Assembly: GCF_963678635.1 (NCBI RefSeq)
Contig: NC_087062.1
Span: 53,266,473 to 53,330,472, forward strand
DNA length: 64,000 bases
Direction of reading: 5' to 3'
Origin: Symsagittifera roscoffensis
Taxonomy: Eukaryota; Xenacoelomorpha; Acoela; Convolutidae
Below are positions 20,696 through 33,349 of this stretch, piece after piece; the stretch's first letter is position 1, and each line of letters begins with the position of its first letter. The notes under the pieces are model-generated. The model ran no database searches. It had not been told where the DNA came from and worked only from the letters and a program-made list of their open reading frames with translations. A program made the position numbers and the translations under genes.

Positions 20696-23145
20696 AAACT
20701 TAAGCAGACAAACGAATTTATAAATGCATAGAATAAAACACTGATCATTTTGATTTTACTTATGTTATCATTTTTTATTTCATATTGAGAACATACTGAG
20801 CAGAGATATGAAGGTGGTCATTTTTTCCCTTGAGCTAATTTTTCGGTTTTTTTTACCTCTGTGTAAAACTCGGCAGCTTATTTGAAACAAATTGGAATAG
20901 TTTACCAAACAATTTAATTTTTTTTTGGCTATTTCAGTTTAATCATAGGTCAACTAAAATTGTTTGAGTTGGTGCTGAAAATTGATTGTCTAACTATTGC
21001 AAATAAGGTTGAAGCAAAATAGTTTCAATTCTAGTAGTTGAAATTTGATTTTTGGGCGGTAATGATAAAAAAGATCCATCGTTTGTTTTTCAAACTTTTT
21101 TTTCGGTTTAACAATTTATTCTTTGCAAGAGCCAGTGTCATCAATCAGGAACTAGATTTTCTTTCCAGTAATCAACTTTTCAACTTGCTTTGTCCCTGAA
21201 TCTTGGCAAAATCCAGATTCTTTATTTTTGTCTTGTATCGCAAGTATTGAATCGAAGCCCCGCTTCGCCCGTGTGTCTAAAAATGTCAATCTAAATTTTT
21301 TGTAAAAATTCTAAGAGCTTTAAATTCATCTATTTTTGCTTTAAATTTGAAGTTGAGATTTTCAAAAAACAAGTCAGTATTTTTTGTCTTTTAACTGGCG
21401 TTCACTGAGTTTTTTCAGCTGTCAGTCGGCTATTTTTCTAAATCAGCGATTAAATACTTAAAAATAGGAAGGCAGTTTGTTTTTCTTAAAAGTAACTATC
21501 TTGAATGTATCAGTTCAGTAAAAACAGATCAACTTAAAAGTTTAAATATGAATTTTTTTTTGGTTCCGCAGGGCATCTGTTTTGTTTTCTCGCAACTTCA
21601 GTTAATTGAAAGACGGAACGTAGCTAGTCAAGTTTAAAATTGAGCAGTTTTTGTTGAGCAATTTTAGGCTCACTACATTTATTTTTTTTTGATTTTTCTG
21701 GCGTTTAAAAAACTCAGTACTAGTAGAAAAGTACGGTCAATGGAAAAACCTGTAGATATATGATCCCAAAAAAGTACCGACGATCCCATAAAAAGTCAGT
21801 TACTGTGAAAGTAGCGGCAGATAGGTTTTCGATTTAATGCAAATAAGGGCATCCAAAATCGGTCATAATCTTATCGAGCGACCTTCGTAAATTTATGATT
21901 CAGAGTGAACATGTTGCCAAAAAACAGTAAAATCAGCAACATTTTGATTAAATTTATCAACCTAATTCAATTGAGCAAATTTTAATGGCTAGTCTTATGT
22001 AGATGGAAATTGCATGTAAACAAATTTTGGAAAAAAATGAAAAATGCTTTTTTTTCCAGCTAAGCAGGAAGTCAAACCTTTTTGGGTTCAAAAAATCTTA
22101 TTTCAACGGCTTAGCTTCAAAAAGATTATTTTGATGTCAAATAAGTACCTGTGAATCATTCTCTACTGATTATATCTCTTTCTTTAAAAAAAATTTTTTT
22201 TGAAACTTTAAACATGAATCTGTAGCCTACTTAACAATTTATAGCAACATATTCATTCTAGGTCGGAAAGTATGAGAAGTATTTTTTGAAGAAAAATGAG
22301 TGTTGTTCCAAAAAGTTTTTTTTATAGCAAATATGCAGCCAAATCGATCCAGTGGAATCGAATATGTATCTGTTGTCAACTTCCCAGTCTTTAAAAATCC
22401 AACAGAATAACTTTTAAAGGTAGTTTCTAAGTTTTGACAGAAAAATGATATGATCTCAGGGTTTCGTGAAATATTTTGTTTTGAATCCCATGAAAGAAGG
22501 TGCATTGCTTCACGTATTTAGAGTTTTGTTTTGGATTAGAGAATCCAATGAAAAAAAATGAAGAAAAAAAAGATAAAAATTTGCATTTCGTCACCTTTCG
22601 AGCTTCTTGGAAGTTGGTGCGAAATAAATACCAGAAAAACTAATTATCAAGGCAAAAGCTCAAGCGTGTTTAAAATAAAAATTTGATTAACAGAGTTTTT
22701 GAACTTTTGCGAAAAAGCATTGAAAGTGAAGCATTGTCTTGCATATTTAGCGAGCTTTTCCGAAAGGCGTGTATTAGTGCGACTATGATTTTTTTCGATC
22801 TAACTAGCAATTTTCGGGGCATTTTTGCGATATTTGGAGCAAGTGCTTTGACATTCGATAATAATGAGTTAACATAATTGATGCATGTTTGTTCAATCAA
22901 ATGAATCGAAAGAAACTATAAAAATTTCTTTCGGTTCATTTGAGAAGAATTTCAAAAACAAAAAAATCATTTTCAGACATTTTCCTACTCAATTTGGGTT
23001 TTGGACATTTGAACTGCATAATGTTTTCTTAATTTGACTTCTTCTTTACTAATTCACTGCATGCAAAGCTAGTGTAGCCGTCTTAATTTTTATTTGCGTC
23101 TAATTCTATCTGGTGCCACTTTTTTTTATATCAGTCGCAATTTCT
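20696..23145. other. AT-rich non-coding DNA
   Basis: No gene is visible. One copy of the dispersed hairpin motif lies at 21234-21277 (GAAGCCCCGCTTCGCC), and an isolated long hairpin lies at 22897-22943. The rest is low-complexity sequence with chance frames. Confidence 0.45.
22897..22943. repeat. 18-19 bp stem-loop
   Basis: TCAAATGAATCGAAAGAAA pairs with TTTCTTTCGGTTCATTTGA across a short A/T-rich loop. The only imperfect position would be a G-U wobble in RNA. It stands alone in non-coding DNA. It could be a small fold-back repeat or an RNA hairpin, and its stem is shorter than a typical microRNA precursor. Confidence 0.5.
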
Positions 23146-23535
23146 TAGCATATGTAGCTGTTTTATTTGTGGCTAGTAAAAGTAAATTGTCATGGTGACT
23201 TTAAACCTTCTGGTCTTCCGATCGAATACGCCACAGCGGTATATTTAATTTTTATGCTGATTTTTTCCTTCTTCTATTTCACGTTAAAGAGCTGCTTTCT
23301 GATCGTTTTCTCGATTGTGTATGCGAAGCACAGCTGTTTGTAGCATATGTAGCTGTTTTATTTGTGGCTAGTAAAAGTAAATTGTCATGGTGACTTTAAA
23401 CCCTCTGGTCTTCCGATCGAATACGCCACAGCGGTATATTTAATTTTTATGCTGATTTTTTCCTTCTTCTATTTCACGTTAAAGAGCTGCTTTCTAATCG
23501 TTTTCTCGATTGTGTATGCGAAGCACAGCTTCGCC
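23146..23535. repeat. 195 bp tandem duplicate ending at the hairpin motif
   Basis: 23146-23340 and 23341-23535 are nearly identical (TAGCATATGTAGCTGTTTTA start). The first copy stops within the hairpin motif at GCGAAGCACAGCT. The second continues into GCTTCGCCTCTGTGTC, so the breakpoint lies inside the hairpin. Confidence 0.9.
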
Positions 23536-24036
23536 TCTGTGTCTGTTGTTTCTGTACTGATCCTATTAAAAGTATTGCAGAAGTTTAGGTGCTTTTTGAA
23601 GTTATTACACTTGCGATTAGCAAGCGTTGTCAAATCGGGATGTAGATTTTTTCGGGTTATCAATTAAATTATCAAAATCAGTTGAATCAATTGTTTGCTC
23701 TGCTCCATATTTGCTCATTTTCATGATATTTAAATTAAAGCTATTTTATCTAAGTAGTAAATAGATGCAGTACGTTTTGGACATTAATTATATTTTTTAA
23801 ATAAATTTTTTGGAAAACGGTTGATTTTTCCGGGTTTGTGGTTTTTGTCCTAGTTTCCGGGTTTGTGCAATTAAGCTGTTTCGGCTTAGTCAAATTATAT
23901 TGCGCAGTTTTGAAGGCCTAAAAATTCCTCTTTGACAAAATCAGGTATTATAAAAATGTATGGGATTGGGTTTTTTAAATTTTTTTAGATGCTTCCATTT
24001 TTGTTTGTCTGTGTGCTTGCTTAAATTTATAATCTG

Positions 24037-24220
24037 TTTTTACTTTACCTTACTCTCTACAGCCTTCGAAAAAGGGGTCAATTTGGAGAAAAAATTCAAG
24101 TAATCTGCTTTTACTTTACCTTACTCTCTACAGCCTTCGAAAAAGGGGTCAATTTGGAGAAAAAATTCAAGTAATCTGCTTTTACTTAACCTTACTCTCT
24201 ACAGCCTTCGAAAAAGTCCT
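24037..24220. repeat. 71 bp tandem repeat, about 2.5 copies
   Basis: The unit carries TTTACTTTACCTTACTCTCT then ACAGCCTTCGAAAAAGG. It repeats with a period near 71 at 24037, 24108 and 24178, the last copy changing after CTTCGAAAAAG. The same phrase (ACAGCCTTCGAAAAAGTC) heads the degenerate array at 6666 and 13343, so it is the local expansion of that family's leading edge. Confidence 0.85.
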
Positions 24221-24229
24221 TAGGCGGAT

Positions 24230-24895
24230 TATTTGGCCCAAAGTTTTGAATTTTTTCTCCTTTTCCCAAAAACTACTCTCCCAAATATGAGATTTTGGGT
24301 TCATTAAATAGAACGATTTATGTGAATTCTTTTGAGTATGCTGCTACGCCTAATTTGTTTTTATACAACAAGTTATGGCTCTCGGAAAAATCAAGTTTTT
24401 GCTTTTCGAATTTTTTTGACTTTTTAAATCTTCTTCAAAAAGTACAATCCCAAGTCTGAAATTTTGGACCCAATCGAATCATTGGGTTGTGGGAAGCTGC
24501 CCTGAATAATAGACTATTCCCAGCCCGCAGACCTATTAAAAAAATGTTATGGCTCTCGAAAGCCATAACACCGTTTTTAATACCGTTTTTTGAAACTATT
24601 TGACTTTCCTCGAAAACGACCCTCCTATATCTTGCGTTATTGCATTCAATCGAAAGAACAGATTGTTTGAATTTCTTTTTTATACGCAACTTTTGAAATA
24701 ACCTACTTTGTTCAGCATCAGTATAAATAGTTACCCCTAGCTTTAGCTAGCCCCTAGTTATCTTTTATCGAGACTTACGATCATTTTGGTTCACCTAGTT
24801 TTTTTATAAATTTTCATATTTTTCGACTTCTTATTTTTTGTGTTCGTCTAGTATCGCAAGTGGTGCGAAGGTCCGCTCCGCCTCTATGTAATTAA
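24230..24895 (+). repeat. Composite degenerate repeat with hairpin tail, third locus
   Basis: Two AAGTTATGGCTCTCGG-type units (24370 and 24546, 176 bp apart), then ATCTTTTATCGAGAC, TTGGTTCACCTAG and GTATCGCAAGTGGTGCGAAG plus GTCCGCTCCGCC at 24851-24889. Within it GGCTCTCGAAAGCC is self-complementary. Confidence 0.5.
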
Positions 24896-25763
24896 ACAAT
24901 TTTATAAAAAGAATAAGGATTGGCTTATGTACTAATAGTATTTTTTGAATTCCCGAAAAAAAAAATTCCCCCGGCAAAGAGCACATTTGAGGTCTATAAA
25001 TACTAATTTAAGAAGAGAAGCGAGCTACGAAATTTGCATTTCTTAAATCAAAACCTTCAAAAAATGTCTTAAATTGCCCTAAATAGTCAAAATAAGTTCC
25101 TGCGGCGCAAAAGTTTTCCTCAGAATAGGATAATTATTTTGTTCTAGGAAAGCTTGCAAAATCAAGCTGGTTGACCTAAATAAAGTCGACAAAAAAGTTG
25201 GAAGCGTTTCTGAATATCTGCCTTAGGCATCTTCAATCCATTTTAAATAGTTGGGTGGAAGATCTTAAGTAGTTCAATTTAGGGGGATGATGTTAATTTG
25301 GTCCATTATGGGGATCTTGTTAACTATTTCCCCACTAATTCGATTTTCAGAAATTCAATTTTAGCGGCCACATTTTCACTAGCTTGAAACAATTTTCAGA
25401 AAATATATATATGATTAACAAATTTTACGTAGGTATTATATAAATAGTGAGTAAGACAAACACGAACGCGCGGAAATGAAAACCCAATTAATTGTTGACA
25501 TTTTTGAAATGCATATTTTCTACAGGGGGGTAGTTAACAAGGTCCGGGGGGTAGTTAACAAGGTCCGGGGGGGGGAATCGTTAACAAGATCCCCTTATGT
25601 TCCCCTAAATCACTTGGAGAAAAGAAGGAGACTGTACGGCTGATGCAAAGCATCCCACTTTATGAAAAGATTCTGCGCCATCCACTGAAACCAGTTTTTG
25701 ATACACAAGTTTCCCGTTTTTCTTCCAAATTGATTTCATAAGGTAAGTTACGTTTTTTGAACA
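24896..25763. other. AT-rich non-coding DNA
   Basis: No gene is visible. A short direct repeat of GGGGTAGTTAACAAGGTCCGG occurs near 25526-25570, followed by a run of G. Similar phrases (GATCTTGTTAACTATTTCCCC) lie near 25315, so a minor repeat family is present. Confidence 0.45.
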
Positions 25764-27735
25764 GTGCCCTTTCAGTGCTTGGATTTCATTCAAATAGTTT
25801 TTTCTATAACTGAAAATTGTTTTGAAGCTAACAAATTTACCAACTCTGATTTTGAATATTTTCATTCATTTTTTTTGGTTGAACGGGTTTAGTTTATGTA
25901 ATATCGGCATAGTCTATTTAAATTGCGTAGATTCAAGGAGAAATTTAGCATGCTTTTGCGTGCTTCAAGATTGATGGGCTGTAAAGTTTTAAAATTTGAT
26001 AGCTTTAAATTTTTGTTACTGCAGTTCTGTTTTCGGCTTAACGATGGTTGACCTAATATTTGGCACTTTATTTGCAATTCGGTCATCGAATCTCACTGCT
26101 TGTTTTGCTTGGTAGTGTTGTTTATGAACATCATCTGAGACAAAAAGAAAAAAAAACATAGTGTTTCTTCGACTTATTTCAAGTAATTTTTCAGCTTAGT
26201 TTTTCAAAAAAATTGGTTTCTTTTTTTTTACATAATCTTATTTTGATTGTTTTGCTAGTGTTGCAAAGCCCCGCTTCGAATCTGTTCCAAATAATGATTC
26301 AAATGTTTTTCACTTAAGTGAAATTTGTTTAATAACTAAAATATTACCAACTCTGATTTCTTTTTTTTCCGATTAAATGCGTTCGGCTTATATTACATCG
26401 GCTTAGTCAATTTATGTCGGCTTAGTCAAAGTTTCAAGGCTACTTTTAAAAATTTTTAGCTTGTATTAGTACAGATGGGTCACAAAAAAACTTAATTTTT
26501 GTACAATCGGAGCGTTTTGTCATAGTTTTTCCAACAAAGCTAGCAGATAAAGATGCTCATTTTTTGGTAGCATTTTCGTTTTTTTTTGTATCTGATTAGT
26601 TTTGCTCCAAGCATTATATTTTGCTTTGCGTTTGCTGGTGGATAGTTCTTGATTGATAAAACACAGGCGGTATAAAAGTGTTTCTGATTTCTATGTTATT
26701 TTGCAGAGTGGAATTTTGGCACTTTTCTCAAATTTTAGTTTCTCTCGAGAATTAGTTTACCGGTTTTCAGAATAAAGTTACCAATGAAAAAACCGGCCAC
26801 TCCTTTTTTGCATCAATAGTCCGCTCGATTTTTTTTTCTCGAAAATTAACATGACAGATTTGAGATAAAAGATTCAATCAGAACATTTTGACTGATACCC
26901 CCTAACTCTGTTTAAAAAACTTTAGACCTTAAAATGGTCAAATATTTTTCGAATGTTGAGAAGAAATGTTTTAAGCTCGATTTTCAAAAAATATGAATTG
27001 CTCATTTTTTCTATTCAATATCTAGTAATGCAATGTTTTTAATCGTATTGCAAATGCTGAGAAGGTCCAGTTTGCTTCTGTGTGATTTTTTTAGACGTTA
27101 TTTTGAAATATAATTCATCTAAATGTTTTGAGGGGCAATTAAAATAAATGTTTTGAATATTTTAGGTTTTTCTTTAAAAACAACTTTTTCTGCTTAACGG
27201 GTATTGGCTCAAAAGTTTATTTTGATAATTTTATGCTAATTTAAAGTAAATTATCTCATATAGCAAGTTTCTCTCATATGGAATTTTGCTCCATCAAAAT
27301 CAAGACAAAAATGTACAAATTTTGATCTCTAACTTAAAAAATAAATTACAAAAGTTTGCCTTGGTTTTCATTCGTTTATTTGTCATCGCATTTTTGCGTG
27401 TTTTCGCAAGTTTTTCGAAGCTTTGCAAGTTCTTCAAATTTTTCTCAGCAGTTGATCTGGTTGTTCTGGCGTAGTTTTAGATTGTCTAAAAAACCAACAA
27501 TGGTCGGTTTTGAGCTAACACTTTGGACCTAAGCTTTGTTAAATTTTTGAATAAAAAACCAAAATTGGTGGTTGGACAAATTTGTTTTTTTTAAAGATAA
27601 AATTCATCATTATATTTGTATAGGTAAGTTATAAAAAAAGTTTTGTCTTTAGACAAAATTTGCATAATTTGAGAAAAAGCTCGTAGTTTTTGTTTTACCC
27701 GGTTAATGCAAATCAGCGTTGCAGCCACCTTTCAG
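25764..27735. repeat. 1.97 kb tandem duplication, unit 1 (with empty insertion site)
   Basis: Repeats at 27736-29217 plus 36052-36535 at an offset of 1971, with about 2 percent differences by eye. It starts at AGTGCCCTTTCAGTGCTTG and ends at CAGCGTTGCAGCCACC. No gene is evident; the shared 60-70 residue frames are chance. At 27246-27250 it keeps the unoccupied version (GTAAA) of the site where the gypsy element sits in unit 2. Confidence 0.92.
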
Positions 27736-29217
27736 TGCCCTTTCAGTGCTTGAATTTCATTCAAATAGTTTTTTCTATAACTGAAAATTGTTTTGAAGCT
27801 AACAAATTTACCAACTCTGATTTTGAATAGTTTCATTCATTTTTTTTGGTTGAACGGGTTGAGTTTATGTAATATCGGCATAGTCTATTTAAATTGCGTA
27901 GATTCAAGGAGAAATTTAGCATGCTTTTGCGTGCTTCAAGATTGATGGGCTGTAAAGTTTTAAAATTTGATAGCTTTAAATTTTTGTTACTGCAGTTCTG
28001 TTTTCGGCTTAACGATGGTTGACCTAATATTTGGCACTTTATTTGCAATTCGGTCATCGAATCTCACTGCTTGTTTTGCTTGGTAGTGTTGTTTATGAAC
28101 ATCATCTGGGACAAAAGTAAAAAAAAAACATAGTGTTTCTTCGACTTATTTCAAGTAATTTTTCAGCTTAGTTTTTCAAAAAAATTGTCTTCTTTTTTTA
28201 CATAATCTTATTTTGATTGTTTTGCTAGTGTTGCAAAGCTCCGCTTCGAATCTGTTCCAAATAATGATTCAAATATTTTTCACTTAAGTGAAATTTGTTT
28301 AATAGCTAAAATATTACCAACTCTGATTTCTTTTTTTTTTCGATTAAATGCGTTCGGCTTATATTACATCGGCTTAGTCAATTTATGTCGGCTTAGTCAA
28401 AGTTTCAAGGCTACTTTTAAAAATTTTTAGCTTGTTTTGGTACAGATGGGTCACAAAAAAACTTAATTTTTGTACATTCGGAGCGTTTTGTCATAGTTTT
28501 TCCAACAAAGCTAGCAGATAAAGATGCTCATTTTTTGGTAGCATTTTCGTTTTTTTGTATCTGATTAATTTTGCTCCAAGCATTATATTTTGTTTTGCGT
28601 TTGCTGGTGGATAGTATTGATTGATAAAACACAGACGGTATAAAAGTGTTTCTGATTTCTATGTTATTTTTCAGAGTGGAATTTTAGCACTTTTCTCAAC
28701 CTTTTAGTTTCTCTCGAGAATTAGTTTGCCGGTTTTCAGAATAAAGTTACCAATGAAAAAACCGGCCACTCCTTTTTTGCATCAATAGTCCGCTCGATTT
28801 TTTTTCTCGAAAATTAACATGACAGATTTGAGATAAAAGATTCAATCAGAACATTTTGACTGATACCCCCTAACTCTGTTTAAAAAACTTTAGACCTTAA
28901 AATGGTCAAATATTTTTCGAACTTTTAGAAGAAATGTTTTTAGCTCGATTTTCAAAAAATATGAATTGCTCAATTTTTCTATTTAATATCTTGTAATGCA
29001 ATGTTTTTAATCGTATTGCAAATGCTGAGAAGGTCCAGTTTGCTTCTGTGCAATTTTTTAGACGTTATTTTGGAATATAATTCATCTAAATGTTTTGAGG
29101 GGCAATTGAAAAAAATGTTTTGAGTCTTTTAGGTTTTTCTTTAAAAACAATTTTTTCTGCTTAACGGGTATTGGCTCAAAAGTTTATTTTGATAATTTTA
29201 TGCTAATTTAAAGTAAG
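27736..29217. repeat. 1.97 kb tandem duplication, unit 2, left part
   Basis: Second copy, split by the gypsy element. The left part ends in GTAAG (29213-29217), the target-site duplication. The right part resumes at 36047 and runs to about 36535. Confidence 0.92.
29213..29217. repeat. Target-site duplication, left
   Basis: GTAAG here matches GTAAG at 36047-36051 on the far side of the element. The paralogous empty site at 27246-27250 reads GTAAA. Confidence 0.9.
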
Positions 29218-29476
29218 TGTGATATGCGTTGCGATATCAAATTGAAAACCAGTTGGAATTCAATACTGTATTCTGAATATTGAATTTAGATTTTCTCTTT
29301 TCTTTGTTTTCTTATGTACTGAGAGATAGATCATTGTTAAGTACTCTGATCTCTCACTTAGTCTCAGTGTCATCACTTATGTATGACCTTGAGCGTACCA
29401 TAAAATAATGATTTAACACCAGAGGTTGGCTGTACATACGTATAATAAATACTGCTACTGCAGTAGCGGTATGACA
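29218..29476 (-). repeat. Gypsy 3' LTR
   Basis: 259 bp, TGTGATATGCG to GGTATGACA on the plus strand. It differs from the other LTR at three positions (C/A, C/A, C/G). The adjoining 29477-29486 gives GAGGGGGGTG on the minus strand, the likely polypurine tract. Confidence 0.95.
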
Positions 29477-29587
29477 CACCCCCCTCGGTGAAAGAAATAA
29501 ATTATACAACATCAGTAGGATAATTTATTTAAAAGAGTTCAATTTACTCAGTTCTGAAGAAAGTCTTTTAGATGGATTATGTAAATT

Positions 29588-32158
29588 TCAATTTTCCTCC
29601 AGCTCAATTTCCCAACTCGGGTTCCAATCTACTCCTTCATCTAAAGTAGCATATCCGAATTTTCGCATAAATAAATGTCTTTCGAGTCGTCGCACTTTTG
29701 ACTCCAAGGGTCTGTCGTCCCGATCTTTGAAATCTCTCAGTTGGTTTCTGTATTCTTTAAGTGCCTCCTTTAAAAGACCTCTTCCTGTAAGAATTTCGGA
29801 TATTTCTTTGATTGAATGTTTTATCGGATCTCCGAATCGTTTGGGTTCTTTGTTCTTTGTTTGTCTAGAACTTCGTCGAACACCTGACTCTTCCGCACTT
29901 GATTCGTCCGAGAATCCTTGTGGTGGTTCGAAGTTTGTATCCAATTCTGAGCCTTTTTGAGGATTTTCTCTAAGTTCATCCGCAACTCGCTGCACCCCTC
30001 TTTTTAACAGTTGGTCCGCGTACTTCTCCCAGTCAGACGGTGCCAAATTTCTATTGTGAAACGTCTCCACTATATCTTCCAAAGGGGTGTGCGCGTCAAT
30101 GCCCTTCAGTTTCGGACGCTGTTTGATTTTCGGCGTAGAGCTCGACTGGATTTTGGTATCTGCCCTGACCGAATCCGGCTTAGATATTGCTTGCTCTTGT
30201 TCCGAGTTGACTGCAGTCGCAGTTTGGTTTGCGTTGGTTCCCTGTTGTTGCTTGCTTCGGCTTTTCTTCTCTTTTCCGCTCTTTTCCGGCTTATTCGTGT
30301 TTGTTTCCTCTGCTGATTTTGGTCCCGCCAGGTTTGGTTTAGCTCTTTTTATTGCAAGATTCAGTCCTCCCCCGGCTTCTGTGTCCTTAGAAGTGACTAT
30401 TGTTTGGCTCTTCTGAAAGCGCTCTGTTGGGTTCATTTCATTTGCAATTTCCATTTCTCCTTGGAGTTCATCCTCCGATTCCAGTTCCTCTAGTAGTTCT
30501 GGAGAACTGATTCGCTTGAACTTTCTTGTAGGTTCCGACGATGGACTTTTACTTGTGCTTCTCTGTTTTTCTTGAGTAAGTACGGTTTTTGATTGAGCTA
30601 TGTCCGATTTTCTATAGATCGAACCGGCCGATGTCTTAATTTTTGATTCCGTTTCTGAAGCTATTTTCCCCTTTAGTGGTCTGGTTAGGGCTTGTCCGCT
30701 TTTCCTTAGAGGGTCCTTTCTAAGTATTGTCTTGGGTGGTGACTTGCATTGGTTTTCTACTTTATCTTCCACGAATCCTTTTTCCCAAGAGTAAATCATT
30801 TCTTTTCGAAGATCGGGATTGAGTTGACCTGTCTCGTCCACTAATTTCCTGATGTCATTTTTAGCTGCATCCCTTCTTTCGTAGTTCCATCGGGCATTTG
30901 CCTCCAACAATTCCTTTAGGGCTTTGGCTCTTTCTTTGTCTCTGTCCGATGTTATCTGCTGCTTGTGCAGTGGGCTTGTATCCCTGCTCAGTTGTCCCTT
31001 GCGCACTATCTTGAGATTCTCTCTCGACTGATCAATCCTCCGTTTCATTTGAGACGCAGTCAGTGCTGAGCGTTCCAAGTGTTGTTTGTCTAAAGAATCA
31101 GAATTATTTAAAAACCTATCCCTCACAATTTTAAATTCTGTTTTTGGTAGTCTGCCGAAATGTGCTTGGAACGGGGATACTTGAATTGTTTTCTGCTTGT
31201 TCCATCGTAAATCTCGCATTATAATACTGAGACATAATTTGATTGATTTATTATTTTCATCGAGCATCATCACTCCCAGTCTTCTTTTTATTGTTTGAAT
31301 TGTACGTTCAACCAACCCACAACCTCTGTGATCCCCCACCGGACAGAATTTTTGTTCGATATTAAGTTCCGAACAAAATTTTTTTAGAGTTTTTCCCTTA
31401 AATCCTGAAAATTGGTCCGATCGAATTGATTCAGGGACTCCATGTGTGTCGATATATGATCTCAAGAATTTTACTGTGCTCTTTCCACTTGTGGATTTTG
31501 TAACCTTCACTGATGGAAATTTTGAGAATCGATCAATAGCTACTAAAAGATAGATTTTTTTTCCTTTCTGATTTTCTATAGGCCCCGCGTAGTCTAGTTG
31601 TACCTCCTGTCCCGGCTGCGTGAGCAGTGGTAGTGGTTTTGACGAATTTTTCGAAATAAGGTATTTAACATTCTTACCATATCTGGTACAACTACGGCAC
31701 TCCTCTGCCAAATTCACGATGTCCTTATTCATGTGTGGCCACCACAGATATTGCGCTGCTCCCAACATCGCTTCCTGTCCTGGGTGTCCCCGATGTATTC
31801 GTTTGAGGACAGCTTGTCGTAGTTGGACTGGTACCGCTAGCCGATTATTGACTAAGATGCAATCGTCCTGAACTGCCATCTGCGACCACAACGGATTTGT
31901 ATAGGGTCCCATCAATTCGAATCCTTGTTTGTCCCCTCTCTCTACCACTCTCCTGAGGCGGTCCATCCACGTGTCTTCTGTGGTCAGTTCTGCTAATAAA
32001 TTTTTGTCGATCAGCTTGACGTGTTTCGCTGTCTGAGCTGTCCCTATTTTTTCTGCCTCCTCGTATAATTTTTCTCGTACGTTGTACTGTCTCTGTGATC
32101 TCCTCCTCTCCCGAGAGTTCGTTATTGGTGGAAAATGATCGGTTCCACTTTGGGTCCA
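29588..32158 (-). pseudogene. Gypsy integrase region with long C-terminal tail
   Basis: The frame is open from just after the TAA at 32159-32161. Taking the first Met (31966) as residue 1: an H2C2 zinc finger at H58, H61, C90, C93; then the integrase core with D125, D184 and E220 (D-X58-D-X35-E), in LDYAGP, SDQFSGF and GLVERTIQT. Integrase inserts the cDNA into the genome. After about residue 290 comes an unusually long tail of about 500 residues, charged and Ser/Lys/Glu rich, with RRSSRQTKNKEPKRFGD near residue 690 and a more ordered helical end. It is in the same frame as gag and RT upstream. All visible catalytic residues are intact; it is inactive only by the upstream stops. Confidence 0.9.
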
Positions 32159-33349
32159 TTAGGCTTTCTTCACGCTCCTCGTTCCGCCAATCTTGTGGTG
32201 GGCTGGACCACCAGTCGTATGTTCTGTTTGCATTTTCTGACATCTGGATTCTTGAGTCTGTTTTTCTATTTTTTCCGGTACTGGTCGTTTTTTCGTTTTG
32301 CAATTATTTAAGACTGACTGTTTGCTGGGTTGATTTGACAAAAGAGTGATTTGATTCTGTTGAACTGTTGTGTTCAGCTGTTTTTGCAGTCGTGGAAACT
32401 GTTTTCTCTCGTTCCGGTCGAGCTTTGTTCGGTTTTGACCGTTTTGGTTGCTATAGCAACCATTACTTGATGACTGTTTCCTAACATTCCTTCTAGAACA
32501 TTCTAGAACGTTTTCGTTCCGGTTGAGCGACCTTGAATCTTTAAGCCTACTGCTCCAGCAGTCGAACGCTTCATGAAAAGAGTTTATTGTTGCTACTACA
32601 AACTTTTCGTCTAATTCTGATTCGGGCCAGGGATCATTGAAAGGATCACGCGATAAATAATCAACTATGCCCATGTCCCTCCCCGGAATGTGAACTATGT
32701 TGAACTGATACGGCAGTAACCGGTCAACCCACCGGGTTAGGCGTGATTGGTAGGTCTTGTTCGATTGATTAACATCCAGTGCTGTTGTAAGCGCTTTATG
32801 GTCAGTTGCGATGGTAAATGGTTTCCCCAGAAGGTAGTGTTTATATCTATCTACTGCCCAAACAACTGCCAATAATTCCAACTCATTTGTTGAATATTTT
32901 TTTTCTTGCGCATTTAAGTATCGGGATGCGAACGAAATTGGGACCCACAACCCTTCATCATTTTGTTGTTCTAAAGTGGACCCTAGTCCATCATGGCTAG
33001 CATCGCATTTAACTCGTGTATCACGATTTGCATCGTAATAATGTACTTTCGTAATATTCGCCACAGCTCCTTTTATAGCATTAAATGCTTCTGTGTGAAC
33101 ATCCCCCCACTCGAATTTTTTCACCGGTAGTTTCATGTTTTTTAACTTTTTCTTTTGATTTTCTTCTTTAAGAAGTGGTCTTAATTTTTCTGTCAGACTT
33201 GCAACGTTAGGTATAAATTTAGCTAAATGATTTATACTTCCTAGAAATGACCTTAGTTGTTTTAGGGATTTGGGCGGGTTCAAGTTTACTACCGCTTCCG
33301 TTTTAGTGATCTTCGGTCTAACCCCTTCTTCTGAGAGATGATGACCCAA
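32159..33349 (-). pseudogene. Gypsy RT thumb and RNase H region
   Basis: This continues the reverse transcriptase frame directly after the TGA at 33350-33352. RT connection sequence (LRSFLGSINHLAKFIPN) is followed by RNase H with acidic residues at D116, E156, D183 and D230 (KCDASHDG, STNELELL, ATDHKAL, VDYLSRD), counting from the first codon after the stop. RNase H degrades the RNA strand during reverse transcription. After about residue 260 the sequence is a low-complexity linker rich in Asn, Gln, Lys and Arg, ending at TAA 32159-32161. It lacks its own start and would only be made by read-through. Confidence 0.88.

Noticed and set aside
23146-24220. CRISPR-like direct repeats
   Set aside because: The repeats are large head-to-tail duplicates (195 bp and 71 bp) without spacer structure, in a eukaryotic context.
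29727-30416. Plus-strand frames of 77-109 residues antisense to the gypsy integrase tail
   Set aside because: They mirror the GC-richer coding strand of the element; no independent support.
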